NCBI GenBank assembly: GCA_015066935.1
Contig: SVNK01000002.1
Coordinates: forward strand, 248,001 to 312,000
Length of the DNA stretch: 64,000 nt
Source of the DNA: Ruminococcus sp.
GTDB lineage: Bacteria; Bacillota; Clostridia; Oscillospirales; Ruminococcaceae
Reading direction: 5' to 3'
Under the pieces are notes generated by a model. The model saw only the letters and a program-made list of their open reading frames with translations. It had not been told where the DNA came from and did no database searches. Below, one piece after another: positions 16,487 through 24,393 of this stretch. The translations under genes and the position numbers were made by a program. How positions within the stretch are numbered: the stretch's first letter is position 1; every line of letters begins with the position of its first letter.

Positions 16487-16515
16487 TTGCTTTTTTACGA
16501 AATTTGCGGTATAAT
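16487..16515 (+). promoter_or_regulatory. Sigma-A-type promoter of the recombinase
   Basis: TTGCTT (16487-16492), 17 bp, TATAAT (16510-16515). No sigma-E-like ATATT/CATACA pair is seen upstream of the recombinase, unlike B. subtilis spoIVCA. A direct repeat TCAATTTCAAA (16449-16459 and 16468-16478, 19-bp period) lies just upstream and could be an operator. Confidence 0.6.
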
Positions 16516-16578
16516 GGTCTTAGGGACAAAAGCCGTAATGTGATAAAACCAAATCAACATATACAAAGGAGCGTTCTT

Positions 16579-18327
16579 ATGGAAGATTTGAGAAAAGTAG
16601 CGATTTATTCGAGAAAGTCCAAGTTTACCGGCAAAGGTGAGAGCATCGGAAATCAGATTGAAATGTGCAGGCAGAGTATTTACAATACTTTTGATAACAT
16701 TTCCGATGATGACATACTGATTTTTGAGGACGAGGGATTCTCAGGTGGTAATACCAATCGTCCTCAGTTCCAGAAAATGTTAAAGCTTTGCCGTGAAAAA
16801 CAAATCAAGTGTATTGTCTGCTATCGCTTAGACCGTATCAGCAGAAATGTCGGAGATTACTCGAATCTGATTAACGAGTTGAATAAGCTTGATGTTTCCT
16901 TTATATCCGTAACTGAGAAATTTGATACTACAACACACATGGGCAGAGCGATGATGTATATTGCGTCTGTGTTTGCTCAGCTTGAACGTGAAACTATGGC
17001 AGAGCGTATCCGTGATAATATGATAGAACTTGCAAAGGACGGAAGATGGCTCGGAGGAAACCCTCCTACAGGATATAAAAGTGTTGAAACAATAGGCAGT
17101 ATTACCATTGACGGAAGAAAGAGAAAAGCTCGAAAGCTTGAAATCGTTCCCGACGAAGCAGAGATTGTAAAGCTTGTTTTCTCAAAATTCCTTGAATATC
17201 GTTCTTTGACTAAAACGGAGACTTATCTGATTCAGAATGATTATATCACCAAAACAGGAAAAACCTTCTCACGATTTGCTATTAAAGCAATTCTTATGAA
17301 TCCAGTTTACTTAATTGCGGATGAAATGGCATGGAATTATTTTGAACTCAAAGAGGTTGATATATTTGCTGAGAAGAGCAATTTTAACGGAACGCATGGT
17401 ATTATGGCGTACAACAAAACAAGTCAGCAGGTAGGACATTCCAATGAGATCCGTGATATGAAAGAGTGGATTATTGCAGTCGGCAGACATAAAGGTCTTG
17501 TCAGTGGTGAAGATTGGGTACAGGTACAGAAGCTTTTGGAGCAGAACAAATCGAAAGCTTATCGTAAGCCGAGAAGCAATGTTGCTTTAATCTCCGGATT
17601 ACTCTATTGCGGAGACTGCGGAAGCTTTATGCGTCCGAAGCTTTCACAGAGAGTCAATAAAGACGGCGAATTGATTTATGATTACCTTTGTGAGTTGAAA
17701 GAAAAGAGCAAGAAACAGAAATGCGATATAAAACGTGCTAACGGCAATGAGCTTGATAAACTTGTTTGCATGGAAATTCAGAAGCTTACATCCGATAAAT
17801 CAGAGTTTATGAAGTCTCTTAAAAAAGAGCAGAAACAACTGAATATCAATGATTCTTCTTATCAGGACACATTAAAAAATCTTAGAAAGAGCAAATCCGA
17901 TACAGAATCAAAAATCAAGAATCTATTGCAGACTCTGGCTAAGACAGAGGGAACTTCTGCTCAGGACTACATTCTGAATGAAATCAATGAGCTTGACAGG
18001 AAAATCAAAGCTTTGGAAACTCAGATTCAGGAACATGAGGATTTAGCAAATGCAGGTAATATGTCCGATACCGAATTCGTTAATCTCGCAGATATGCTTT
18101 GTTCCTTTGCGGATTCTTTTGAGACTATGCCGATAGAACAGAAACGTCTTGCACTTAGAGCTTTTATAAAGAAAATCATCTGGGACGGCGACAAAGTACA
18201 CATTTATTTCTTTGGAAGTGAAGAAGATGAAATAGACCTTTCAAATGACGAGAATTTAGAGCCGCAGCGAGAGGGTTGCAAACGAAATCCTTATGAATTT
18301 TCGTGCAGCAAAAAAATCAGCCGGTGA
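16579..18327 (+). CDS. Large serine recombinase of the sigK element (SpoIVCA-like)
   Basis: 582 aa from the ATG at 16579 with AAAGGAG 8 nt upstream. The resolvase domain is N-terminal, with nucleophile Ser14 in AIYSRKS and the YRLDRISRN segment. A recombinase domain follows (RWLGGNPPTGY onward), then a zinc ribbon with CGDC near residue 345 and two later Cys, then a coiled coil (about 420-500). It should excise the element to restore sigK. The last 16 codons lie beyond the right crossover point and are read from sigK DNA in another frame. In the excised circle the frame would instead read GGT-TGA-TAA, ending the protein at 566 aa. Excision probably also needs a directionality factor. Confidence 0.9.
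   Translation: MEDLRKVAIYSRKSKFTGKGESIGNQIEMCRQSIYNTFDNISDDDILIFEDEGFSGGNTNRPQFQKMLKLCREKQIKCIVCYRLDRISRNVGDYSNLINELNKLDVSFISVTEKFDTTTHMGRAMMYIASVFAQLERETMAERIRDNMIELAKDGRWLGGNPPTGYKSVETIGSITIDGRKRKARKLEIVPDEAEIVKLVFSKFLEYRSLTKTETYLIQNDYITKTGKTFSRFAIKAILMNPVYLIADEMAWNYFELKEVDIFAEKSNFNGTHGIMAYNKTSQQVGHSNEIRDMKEWIIAVGRHKGLVSGEDWVQVQKLLEQNKSKAYRKPRSNVALISGLLYCGDCGSFMRPKLSQRVNKDGELIYDYLCELKEKSKKQKCDIKRANGNELDKLVCMEIQKLTSDKSEFMKSLKKEQKQLNINDSSYQDTLKNLRKSKSDTESKIKNLLQTLAKTEGTSAQDYILNEINELDRKIKALETQIQEHEDLANAGNMSDTEFVNLADMLCSFADSFETMPIEQKRLALRAFIKKIIWDGDKVHIYFFGSEEDEIDLSNDENLEPQREGCKRNPYEFSCSKKISR
18276..18278 (+). other. Right attachment core (TTG) of the sigK element
   Basis: TTG within GTT-GCA-AAC just before NEILM of sigK. 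Replacing upstream DNA with the left half up to TTG gives TGC-ATT-GCA-AAC (C-I-A-N). It lies inside the 3' end of the recombinase gene. Confidence 0.75.
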
Positions 18328-18646
18328 TGTGTATATTGATGAACCAGTCGAAACTGACAAGGATGGAAATACACTATCACTGATGGATTTGATTTCCGAT
18401 GGTGCAGATATTCATGAGCAGGTCGATATTCTCATACGTTCAAAGCAGCTTTATAAATTTCTGAAGATTTGTCTTGATCCGAGAGAACTTGAAATTATTG
18501 TTTATAGGTATGGTCTTTATGGAATGAATCCGCATACTCAGAATGAAACTGCCCAAAGACTCGGTATATCACGTTCCTATATTTCACGAATAGAAAAAAG
18601 AGCAATCGAAAAACTCAGAAAAATGTATGATACAACACCGTATTAA
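18278..18646 (+). CDS. sigK: RNA polymerase sigma-K, C-terminal half (interrupted gene)
   Basis: From the right crossover the frame reads ANEILMNFRAAKK, then DEPVETDKDGN, then a C-terminal region 4 HTH (NETAQRLGISRSYISRIEKR), ending at 18646. It supplies regions 3 and 4 of SigK, as spoIIIC does in B. subtilis. An ATG exists at 18293 but has no ribosome site, so this half is probably expressed only after excision. Sigma-K directs late mother-cell genes for coat and spore release. The junction lies at the end of region 2, essentially where skin inserts in B. subtilis. Confidence 0.92.
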   Translation, partial: ANEILMNFRAAKKSAGDVYIDEPVETDKDGNTLSLMDLISDGADIHEQVDILIRSKQLYKFLKICLDPRELEIIVYRYGLYGMNPHTQNETAQRLGISRSYISRIEKRAIEKLRKMYDTTPY

Positions 18647-18704
18647 GATGTTCACGGAGTAGAATTTAGACGAAAAAAATTTTTATTTTCGTTTAAAATG
18701 TATG

Positions 18705-18733
18705 GTGACTTTTTAAGGGGGTTGTGTTATAAT
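18705..18733 (+). promoter_or_regulatory. Promoter of the dnaD-dnaI pair
   Basis: GTGACT (18705-18710), 17 bp, TATAAT (18728-18733), about 67 bp upstream of the dnaD-like start. Confidence 0.6.
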
Positions 18734-18799
18734 ATAAAAGCAGCATTTTTTGTTGTTTGTTCAGTCTTGTATTCATATTTCTGTTTTGGAGGACTTTTT

Positions 18800-19783
18800 G
18801 TGGAGTTAAAAGTAAACTGTGGGATATGGGGAACTATGTTCGGTGTTCCGCATATCGTTGCCGATAATTTTCTGAAGCTTGCTACAGGCGATCAGCTTAA
18901 AGTTTTAATATACTGCCTGAGATGCTCCGGTAAAAGCTGCTCCACAGAGGAGATTTCACGTAATACCGGCGTTTCAGTCAACGATGTTGCTGACAGCATC
19001 ATGTTCTGGCAGCAGGCAAATGTACTGAGTACCGATGATTCGGTTTCTGATTCTACGGTTCATCAGACTATATTCACTGCAGCTGACCAGACACAGAACT
19101 GCGAAAGTAACAACGAGTCCCCTTCTGTACGTCAGCGTCAGAAACAGACTTTTCAGCCTTCGGAAATTTCTGATATTCTTAATACTTCAAAGGATATTTC
19201 CGAGCTTTTCAAGGTTGCTGAATCTGCTCTCGGAACTCTCGGACATACAATGCAGAATTCTCTTATCTGGATTCATGAGTATCTTGGTCTGAAAAAAGAA
19301 GTTATAATCACACTTCTGTTTTACTGTCTGAAAATCGGGAAAACCAATTCATCATACATAGAAAAGATTGCCTGCAGCTGGGCTGAAAATGAAATCAACA
19401 CCCTTTCCGCTGCTGAGGAAGAAGTAAACCGTCTTACCCTTATGTCAGATTATGTCGGAAAAGTTATGAAGGCTTTTGAAATGAATCGTCGTCCCACTAC
19501 AAAACAGACTGAGTTTATCGAAAAATGGAGAGAGGCAGGTTTCGGAACAGAGCTTCTGCGCTATGCTTACGAAAAAACAGTCGAGCAGATTGATAAGCTC
19601 TCATTTGATTATATAAATAAAATTTTGCTCTCATGGCGTGAAAGTGGTTTTACCTCTGTTAAGGACGTCAATGATGCCGAAAATAACTATAAGCATAAAA
19701 AGAATTCTTCGAAAAATAATGATTCCAATGATCCGGATATTGAAAAATACAATATTGTTATCAACAAACTGGATCTTGCATAA
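18800..19783 (+). CDS. DnaD-domain replication protein
   Basis: 327 aa from a GTG at 18800 with GGAGG 7 nt upstream; the frame is open 34 codons further without a good start. The N-terminal region resembles a winged helix (GDQLKVLIYCLRCSGKSCSTEEISRNTG). The C-terminal region has the DnaD domain and its YxxxIL-W end (FDYINKILLSWRESGF). DnaD proteins help helicase loading and primosome assembly. It is followed 21 nt later by a DnaI/DnaC-like ATPase, the usual partner. Confidence 0.85.
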   Translation: MELKVNCGIWGTMFGVPHIVADNFLKLATGDQLKVLIYCLRCSGKSCSTEEISRNTGVSVNDVADSIMFWQQANVLSTDDSVSDSTVHQTIFTAADQTQNCESNNESPSVRQRQKQTFQPSEISDILNTSKDISELFKVAESALGTLGHTMQNSLIWIHEYLGLKKEVIITLLFYCLKIGKTNSSYIEKIACSWAENEINTLSAAEEEVNRLTLMSDYVGKVMKAFEMNRRPTTKQTEFIEKWREAGFGTELLRYAYEKTVEQIDKLSFDYINKILLSWRESGFTSVKDVNDAENNYKHKKNSSKNNDSNDPDIEKYNIVINKLDLA

Positions 19784-19804
19784 TTACGGATTAAGGTGAT
19801 ATGT

Positions 19805-20767
19805 ATGAACAGCGAAATATATGATAAGGCTATGTCGGTTCTCGTTAATCGCCGTGCAAGGGCAGTAAGCGAGAACGATATGCATATTCAGGAAATAAAT
19901 TCAAAAATTCCTCAGATTCATGAGATAAACGACGTCCTGTTCAATACGGGTAAAGAGCTTATTCAGATTATATCCGAGGGGAATTCTGCTGATACACAGA
20001 ATAAAATCAATCAGCTCAGACGCAATAATCTACAGGCACAGGAAATGTCAAGGAAATTGCTTGCGGCTAACGGTTATCCTGAGGATTATCTTGATATTCA
20101 TTATACATGTAATATGTGCAATGATACGGGGTATTGCGATGGTTCGTACTGCGATTGCCTCAAAAAACTCTGCGGACGTATTGCTGCTGATGAACTTAAT
20201 AAAAATGCTCATCTGAAACTCTCTGACTTTGATACATTCAGTCTCAGCTATTATAATGGCGACGATTACTTCAATATGCAGAAGATTCTTGAGTTCACAA
20301 AACAGTATGCCGAAACTTTTAATGAGAATTCAAACAGTATCTTCATGTTCGGAAAAACAGGACTCGGAAAAACTCACCTTTCACTTGCTATTGCTAATCG
20401 TGTTCTTGATAAGGGTTACAGCGTTATTTATGATTCCGCTATAAATATCCTGAGAAATATTGAACGTGAGCATTTCAGCCGTGAGCATTCCTCGGACATG
20501 ATCGACCTCGTAATGAATACCGATCTGCTGATTCTTGATGACCTCGGTACTGAATATGAAACTCCTTTCTACAACGCAACTATTTACAATATTATCAACA
20601 GTCGTCTTAACAGCGGTAAAGCTACAATTATCAGTACTAATCTCGATCTTGCCGGTATCAAACGACGTTATGACGAGCGTGTTGTTTCACGTATAATTTC
20701 TGTTTACACCTGTCTTGCCTTTAAAGGTGAGGATGTCCGTCTGCAGATAAGACAGAATAATAACTGA
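19805..20767 (+). CDS. DnaI/DnaC-like helicase-loader ATPase
   Basis: 320 aa, ATG at 19805 after AAGGTGA. It has an N-terminal helical region, a Cys cluster (CNMCNDTGYC...CDC, about residues 103-118), Walker A FGKTGLGKT, Walker B LLILDDLG, and a sensor stretch IISTNLD. This is the IstB/DnaC-type AAA+ fold. It is expected to load the replicative helicase together with the DnaD-like protein upstream. It ends at a strong bidirectional hairpin. Confidence 0.88.
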   Translation: MNSEIYDKAMSVLVNRRARAVSENDMHIQEINSKIPQIHEINDVLFNTGKELIQIISEGNSADTQNKINQLRRNNLQAQEMSRKLLAANGYPEDYLDIHYTCNMCNDTGYCDGSYCDCLKKLCGRIAADELNKNAHLKLSDFDTFSLSYYNGDDYFNMQKILEFTKQYAETFNENSNSIFMFGKTGLGKTHLSLAIANRVLDKGYSVIYDSAINILRNIEREHFSREHSSDMIDLVMNTDLLILDDLGTEYETPFYNATIYNIINSRLNSGKATIISTNLDLAGIKRRYDERVVSRIISVYTCLAFKGEDVRLQIRQNNN

Positions 20768-20768
20768 T

Positions 20769-20813
20769 AAAAGCTGTACATTGACTTTTCAGTCACTGTA
20801 CAGCTTTTCTTTT
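20769..20813. terminator. Bidirectional terminator between dnaI-like and pflA
   Basis: A 12-bp stem AAAAGCTGTACA/TGTACAGCTTTT followed by CTTTTTG on the plus strand. The pflA stop codon (20789-20791) lies inside the loop. Confidence 0.85.
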
Positions 20814-21553
20814 TGTATTTTCAGTCCGTTTTTAAGTCCCTCCATAATTATTTCACGTGCTTTTAATGCTTCGGACTTCGACAATGGCGGAGTACCTTCA
20901 AGTGGATATTCTATACCGAGTGCTCTGTATTTTTCCTTTCCCATATCGTGATAAGGCAAAACGTCAAGTGCCTTCAGTGTTTTCAGTCCTGATATAAATT
21001 CTCCGAGATGTAATAGTTCATCTCTGCTGTCAGTAATCCCGGGAACAACAACATGACGTATCCAGATTTCTTTTCCGAGTTCAGATAAATGGCGTGCAAA
21101 TGAAAGTATATGTTCATTTCCGATGCCTGTAAGCTTTTTATGCTCCTTACTGTCAATATGTTTTATATCAAGCATTACCAGATCGGTATATTTCATGACT
21201 TCATCAATAGATTCATGATTCTCAGGATTGTAACATCCTCCCGAGGTATCAAGACATGTGTGAATACCTCTTGATTTTGCAAGTGAAAAGAGTTCTGCAA
21301 GGAATTCAGGCTGTGCAAGAGGTTCACCGCCCGTAGCGGTAATTCCTCCGGAAGACAGAAATTCCTTATATGAATCATATTCATTGATAAGTTCTTCAGC
21401 GGTAATCTCCCTGCCATCAGTAAAATTCCACGTATCAGGATTGTGGCAATAGCTGCATCTCAGCGGACAGCCTTGGAAAAAAACAACAAATCTTATTCCC
21501 GGACCGTCAACTGTACCGAAGCTTTCTGTTGAATGGATACGTCCGGTAATCAT
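20789..21553 (-). CDS. pflA: Pyruvate formate-lyase activating enzyme
   Basis: 254-aa radical-SAM enzyme that installs the glycyl radical on pyruvate formate-lyase in anaerobic fermentation. It has the CX3CX2C cluster CPLRCSYC after FVVFFQG and the SAM-binding TGGEP segment. No pfl structural gene is adjacent. Its start overlaps the cca stop by 4 bp (ATGA), so the two are translationally coupled. Confidence 0.93.
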   Translation of the reverse strand: MITGRIHSTESFGTVDGPGIRFVVFFQGCPLRCSYCHNPDTWNFTDGREITAEELINEYDSYKEFLSSGGITATGGEPLAQPEFLAELFSLAKSRGIHTCLDTSGGCYNPENHESIDEVMKYTDLVMLDIKHIDSKEHKKLTGIGNEHILSFARHLSELGKEIWIRHVVVPGITDSRDELLHLGEFISGLKTLKALDVLPYHDMGKEKYRALGIEYPLEGTPPLSKSEALKAREIIMEGLKNGLKIQKEKLYSD

Positions 21554-22872
21554 ATCAGTTTCTCCTTTGTGTAACTGAGAAGTATTGTTTTGTCATTCGG
21601 AAGCTCCTCATCAACCACGAGTCCGAGAAGCTTATTGAGAATAATGCCGATTTCTTTTCCTTCAATTCCAATCGAAATCATATCATTTCCGTTAACAGTA
21701 AGGTCAGCAAGCTTCAGACAGCTGTTTTCTGCTATGATTCGACGTGCACTGTCGGCAAGTTTGTCAAGAACTTCATTTTCCGCAAGAACAAACGGCTGTT
21801 TTGCCATGTTGTCAGCTTTTTTTTCTTCAATCAGCATGAAGAAAAACTGCTGATCTGTTTTGGAGATAATGCGTCTGATCTGCTTGTCCGATTGAATCTT
21901 ATCACTGTGACGTGAAATCAGTTCGCAGGTTATATTTATATCATGAGTGCTGTAACGCAGTCTTTTCATTATTTCCTTCGCCATTTCTGCACTTACTGCA
22001 GCATGTCCCTTGAAATGTCCCTCGCCCTGATCATCAAGTCTGAACATTGATGGTTTTCCTATATCATGAAAAAACATTGTACGTCGCATGATAACGTTGT
22101 TTTCAGGCGCAGATTCAACCGCTTTGATAATATGTGTGTAAATATCGAATTTATGGTATCTGGAATGCTGAGCGAAGTCAAAACAGTCACGGATTTCGGG
22201 AATGAACTGTGCAATTACGTCCCGGTACAGCAACATTATTCTGCTGCAGTTCTTTCCGCATATCAGTTTGTCAAATTCGTCACGAATCCTCTCCGCAGAG
22301 ATGTTGTTCAGTTTGTCGGAAAGTGATAAAATGCATTCGGAGGTTTTCTCTTCAATTTCAAATCCGAGCTGTGAAGCAAATCGGATGCCTCTCAGTATTC
22401 TGAGTGCGTCCTCACTGAATCGTTCCATCGGATTTCCGACGCAGCGGATTATTCCGTTTTTTATGTCGCTGCAGCCGTCAAAAGGGTCAATGATATTTCC
22501 GTGACGGTCCATTGCGATAGCGTTAACGGTAAAATCACGTCGGGCAAGGTCTTCTTTAAGTTCAGAAGTGAAACTCACATTGTCGGGACGGCGTGAATCT
22601 GTATATTTGCCGTCGATGCGGTAGGTTGTTATTTCAAAAGGAGTTGTATCTGCAATTACTGTGACCGTTCCATGTTTTATACCTGTCGTGATGACGCTCA
22701 AATCGCTGAAGACTTTGATGATCTCGTCAGGAAGTGCATTCGTCGTTATATCATAATCATTTATCTGACGCCCGATTAAACTGTCTCTGACACATCCTCC
22801 GACAAGGTATGCCTCAAAGCCGTTATTTTCAAGTCTTTCAAGAATTCTGAGGGCATCAATGCTGATATTCAT
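21550..22872 (-). CDS. cca: CCA tRNA nucleotidyltransferase
   Basis: 440 aa, class II nucleotidyltransferase that adds or repairs tRNA 3' CCA. It has YLVGGCVRDSLIG and DYDITTNALP (catalytic Asp pair), RRDFTVNAIAMD, the RNA-binding DALRILRGIRFASQLGF, and an HD-like domain (FFHDIGKP). ATG at 22872 with GGAGG upstream. It is first of a two-gene unit with pflA. No distinct promoter was found in the short gap from glgA. Confidence 0.93.
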   Translation of the reverse strand: MNISIDALRILERLENNGFEAYLVGGCVRDSLIGRQINDYDITTNALPDEIIKVFSDLSVITTGIKHGTVTVIADTTPFEITTYRIDGKYTDSRRPDNVSFTSELKEDLARRDFTVNAIAMDRHGNIIDPFDGCSDIKNGIIRCVGNPMERFSEDALRILRGIRFASQLGFEIEEKTSECILSLSDKLNNISAERIRDEFDKLICGKNCSRIMLLYRDVIAQFIPEIRDCFDFAQHSRYHKFDIYTHIIKAVESAPENNVIMRRTMFFHDIGKPSMFRLDDQGEGHFKGHAAVSAEMAKEIMKRLRYSTHDINITCELISRHSDKIQSDKQIRRIISKTDQQFFFMLIEEKKADNMAKQPFVLAENEVLDKLADSARRIIAENSCLKLADLTVNGNDMISIGIEGKEIGIILNKLLGLVVDEELPNDKTILLSYTKEKLI

Positions 22873-22910
22873 TTAAGGAAACCTCCTTTTATTGCTCTTG
22901 CGTGACATTA

Positions 22911-22948
22911 TTTAAGGCAATACCGCAGAACTTTTGCGGTATTGCCTT
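22911..22948. repeat. Palindromic hairpin related to the 182-bp repeat at 44795
   Basis: A perfect 14-bp stem AAGGCAATACCGCA/TGCGGTATTGCCTT with a 7-nt loop between glgA and cca. The left arm starts TTTAAGGCAATACCGCA, matching the terminal repeat of the element at 44795-44976. It may end glg transcripts, but neither side has a real T-run. Confidence 0.65.
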
Positions 22949-22953
22949 TGTGT

Positions 22954-24378
22954 TCAATCCTTTGCTGATAAAAGTTCGTTGAATGTTTCAATATAAATAT
23001 CTGCCGAAGCGGACCAGCTGTTGTTACATTCAAGTGCACGTTTTACAAGCGATGACCATACATCCTTGTTTTCATAATCTCTTTTTGCACGTTTAACGGC
23101 ATCAAGCATATCATCAGCGTTATATGTCTTGAATGTATAGCCGTTTCCGTTTATACCACCGTTATCACGTACAGTATCACGAAGTCCGCCTGTTTCACGT
23201 ACTATCGGAGCTGTTCCGTATCTCATTGAAATCATCTGTGCAAGTCCGCACGGTTCGCTTTGTGAAGGCATCAGGAACATGTCAGAGCCTGCATATATAC
23301 GACGTGCAAGTTCCGGGATGAATCCAAGGTCCACAGAAACCTTTCCCGGATATCTGGCAGCCATTTCGCAGAAAAAGTCCTCATAAATCTTTTCACCACT
23401 GCCAAGAATGACAAATTTCATTCCCATTGCAATTATATCTTCAAAAGCGTAACGTATAAGATCAATTCCCTTATGCTTTACAAATCGTGTAACTATACCG
23501 ATAATCGGCTCATCGGTGTCGTCAAGAGCAAGCTCCTTGATAAGCGCAGCTTTACATTCAGCTTTGCCGCTTATATCGGACGATGAGAAGTTTCCGGCGA
23601 TTTCAGGGTCGTTTTCGGGATTATAGAAATCCGTATCAATTCCGTTAAGTATTCCCTTGAGCTTATACTGTTTTGTTACAAGAATCCTGTCGAGTCCGTG
23701 CGCATACCACGGGTCAAGAATCTCCCATGCGTATCCAGGACTTACGGTTGTAACTATATCAGCTGTTTCGATGGCACCCTTCATCATATTGATGGATCCG
23801 TCGTATTCAAGCAGACCGGCGTTATACATTGGAATTCCCATTACTTCATCAAGAATCTCTTTACCGTATTTTCCCTGATATTCAATATTATGGATTGTGA
23901 ATACGGTTTTTATGCCGCAGTATCCTTGCTGGTATTTGTAATAGATGTTGTAATATACAGGAATAAGAGCGGTCTGCCAATCGTTGCAGCTGATGATGTC
24001 CGGTTTGAAATCTATATACTTCAGCATTTCAAGAACAGCTCTGTCGAAGAAGACAAAGCGTTCACAATCGTCATAGAATCCATAGAGACCGTCTCTCTTG
24101 AAATAATACTCATTATCTATGAAAAAGTATGTTACTCCGCTGTATTCTGCCTTATAAATGCCGCAGTACTGCTTTCGCCATGATACATCAACAGTGATTG
24201 TTGTAATGAGATTCATTTCATCACGCAATTCCTGCTTTATCGACTTATACAGCGGAATAACAACTGCACAATCATGTCCTTTGCTGCCAATTGCTTTGGG
24301 GAGCGTTCCGACAACATCCGCCAGACCTCCTGAAGCGGCATAAGGAACGGCTTCACTGGAAGCAAACAAGATTTTCAT
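22954..24378 (-). CDS. glgA: Glycogen synthase GlgA
   Basis: 474-aa GT5 enzyme that extends alpha-1,4-glucan from ADP-glucose. The N-terminus reads FASSEAVPYAASGGLADVVG (ASGGL where E. coli has KTGGL). HGLDRILV and the C-terminal PSQSEPCGLAQ acceptor/catalytic loop are present. ATG at 24378 with GAGGTGA upstream. It is the last gene of the glgB-glgC-glgD-glgA operon, which stores excess sugar from polysaccharide breakdown. Confidence 0.95.
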   Translation of the reverse strand: MKILFASSEAVPYAASGGLADVVGTLPKAIGSKGHDCAVVIPLYKSIKQELRDEMNLITTITVDVSWRKQYCGIYKAEYSGVTYFFIDNEYYFKRDGLYGFYDDCERFVFFDRAVLEMLKYIDFKPDIISCNDWQTALIPVYYNIYYKYQQGYCGIKTVFTIHNIEYQGKYGKEILDEVMGIPMYNAGLLEYDGSINMMKGAIETADIVTTVSPGYAWEILDPWYAHGLDRILVTKQYKLKGILNGIDTDFYNPENDPEIAGNFSSSDISGKAECKAALIKELALDDTDEPIIGIVTRFVKHKGIDLIRYAFEDIIAMGMKFVILGSGEKIYEDFFCEMAARYPGKVSVDLGFIPELARRIYAGSDMFLMPSQSEPCGLAQMISMRYGTAPIVRETGGLRDTVRDNGGINGNGYTFKTYNADDMLDAVKRAKRDYENKDVWSSLVKRALECNNSWSASADIYIETFNELLSAKD

Positions 24379-24393
24379 TATAATATCACCTCA

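Larger units (their letters stand above)
9788..18278. mobile_element. Skin-type intervening element in sigK (8,488 bp between crossover points)
   Basis: DNA inserted within sigma-K codon 106 and bounded by the two halves of the gene. The right end carries a large serine recombinase, as spoIVCA does at one end of skin in B. subtilis. Excision at the TTG repeats (9788-9790 and 18276-18278) would release an 8,488-bp circle and restore sigK in frame. The element is much smaller than B. subtilis skin (about 48 kb) or C. difficile skin (about 14.6 kb). It contains about eleven coding genes, none of them recognisable phage structural genes: XRE regulators, a Ser/Thr kinase, zinc-ribbon membrane proteins, an HUH Rep protein, a lipoprotein and the recombinase. 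Confidence 0.9.

Noticed and set aside
22911-22948. Ordinary rho-independent terminator for glgA
   Set aside because: The stem is strong but neither side has a T-run, and the arms match the ends of the 44795 repeat, so it is listed as a repeat.
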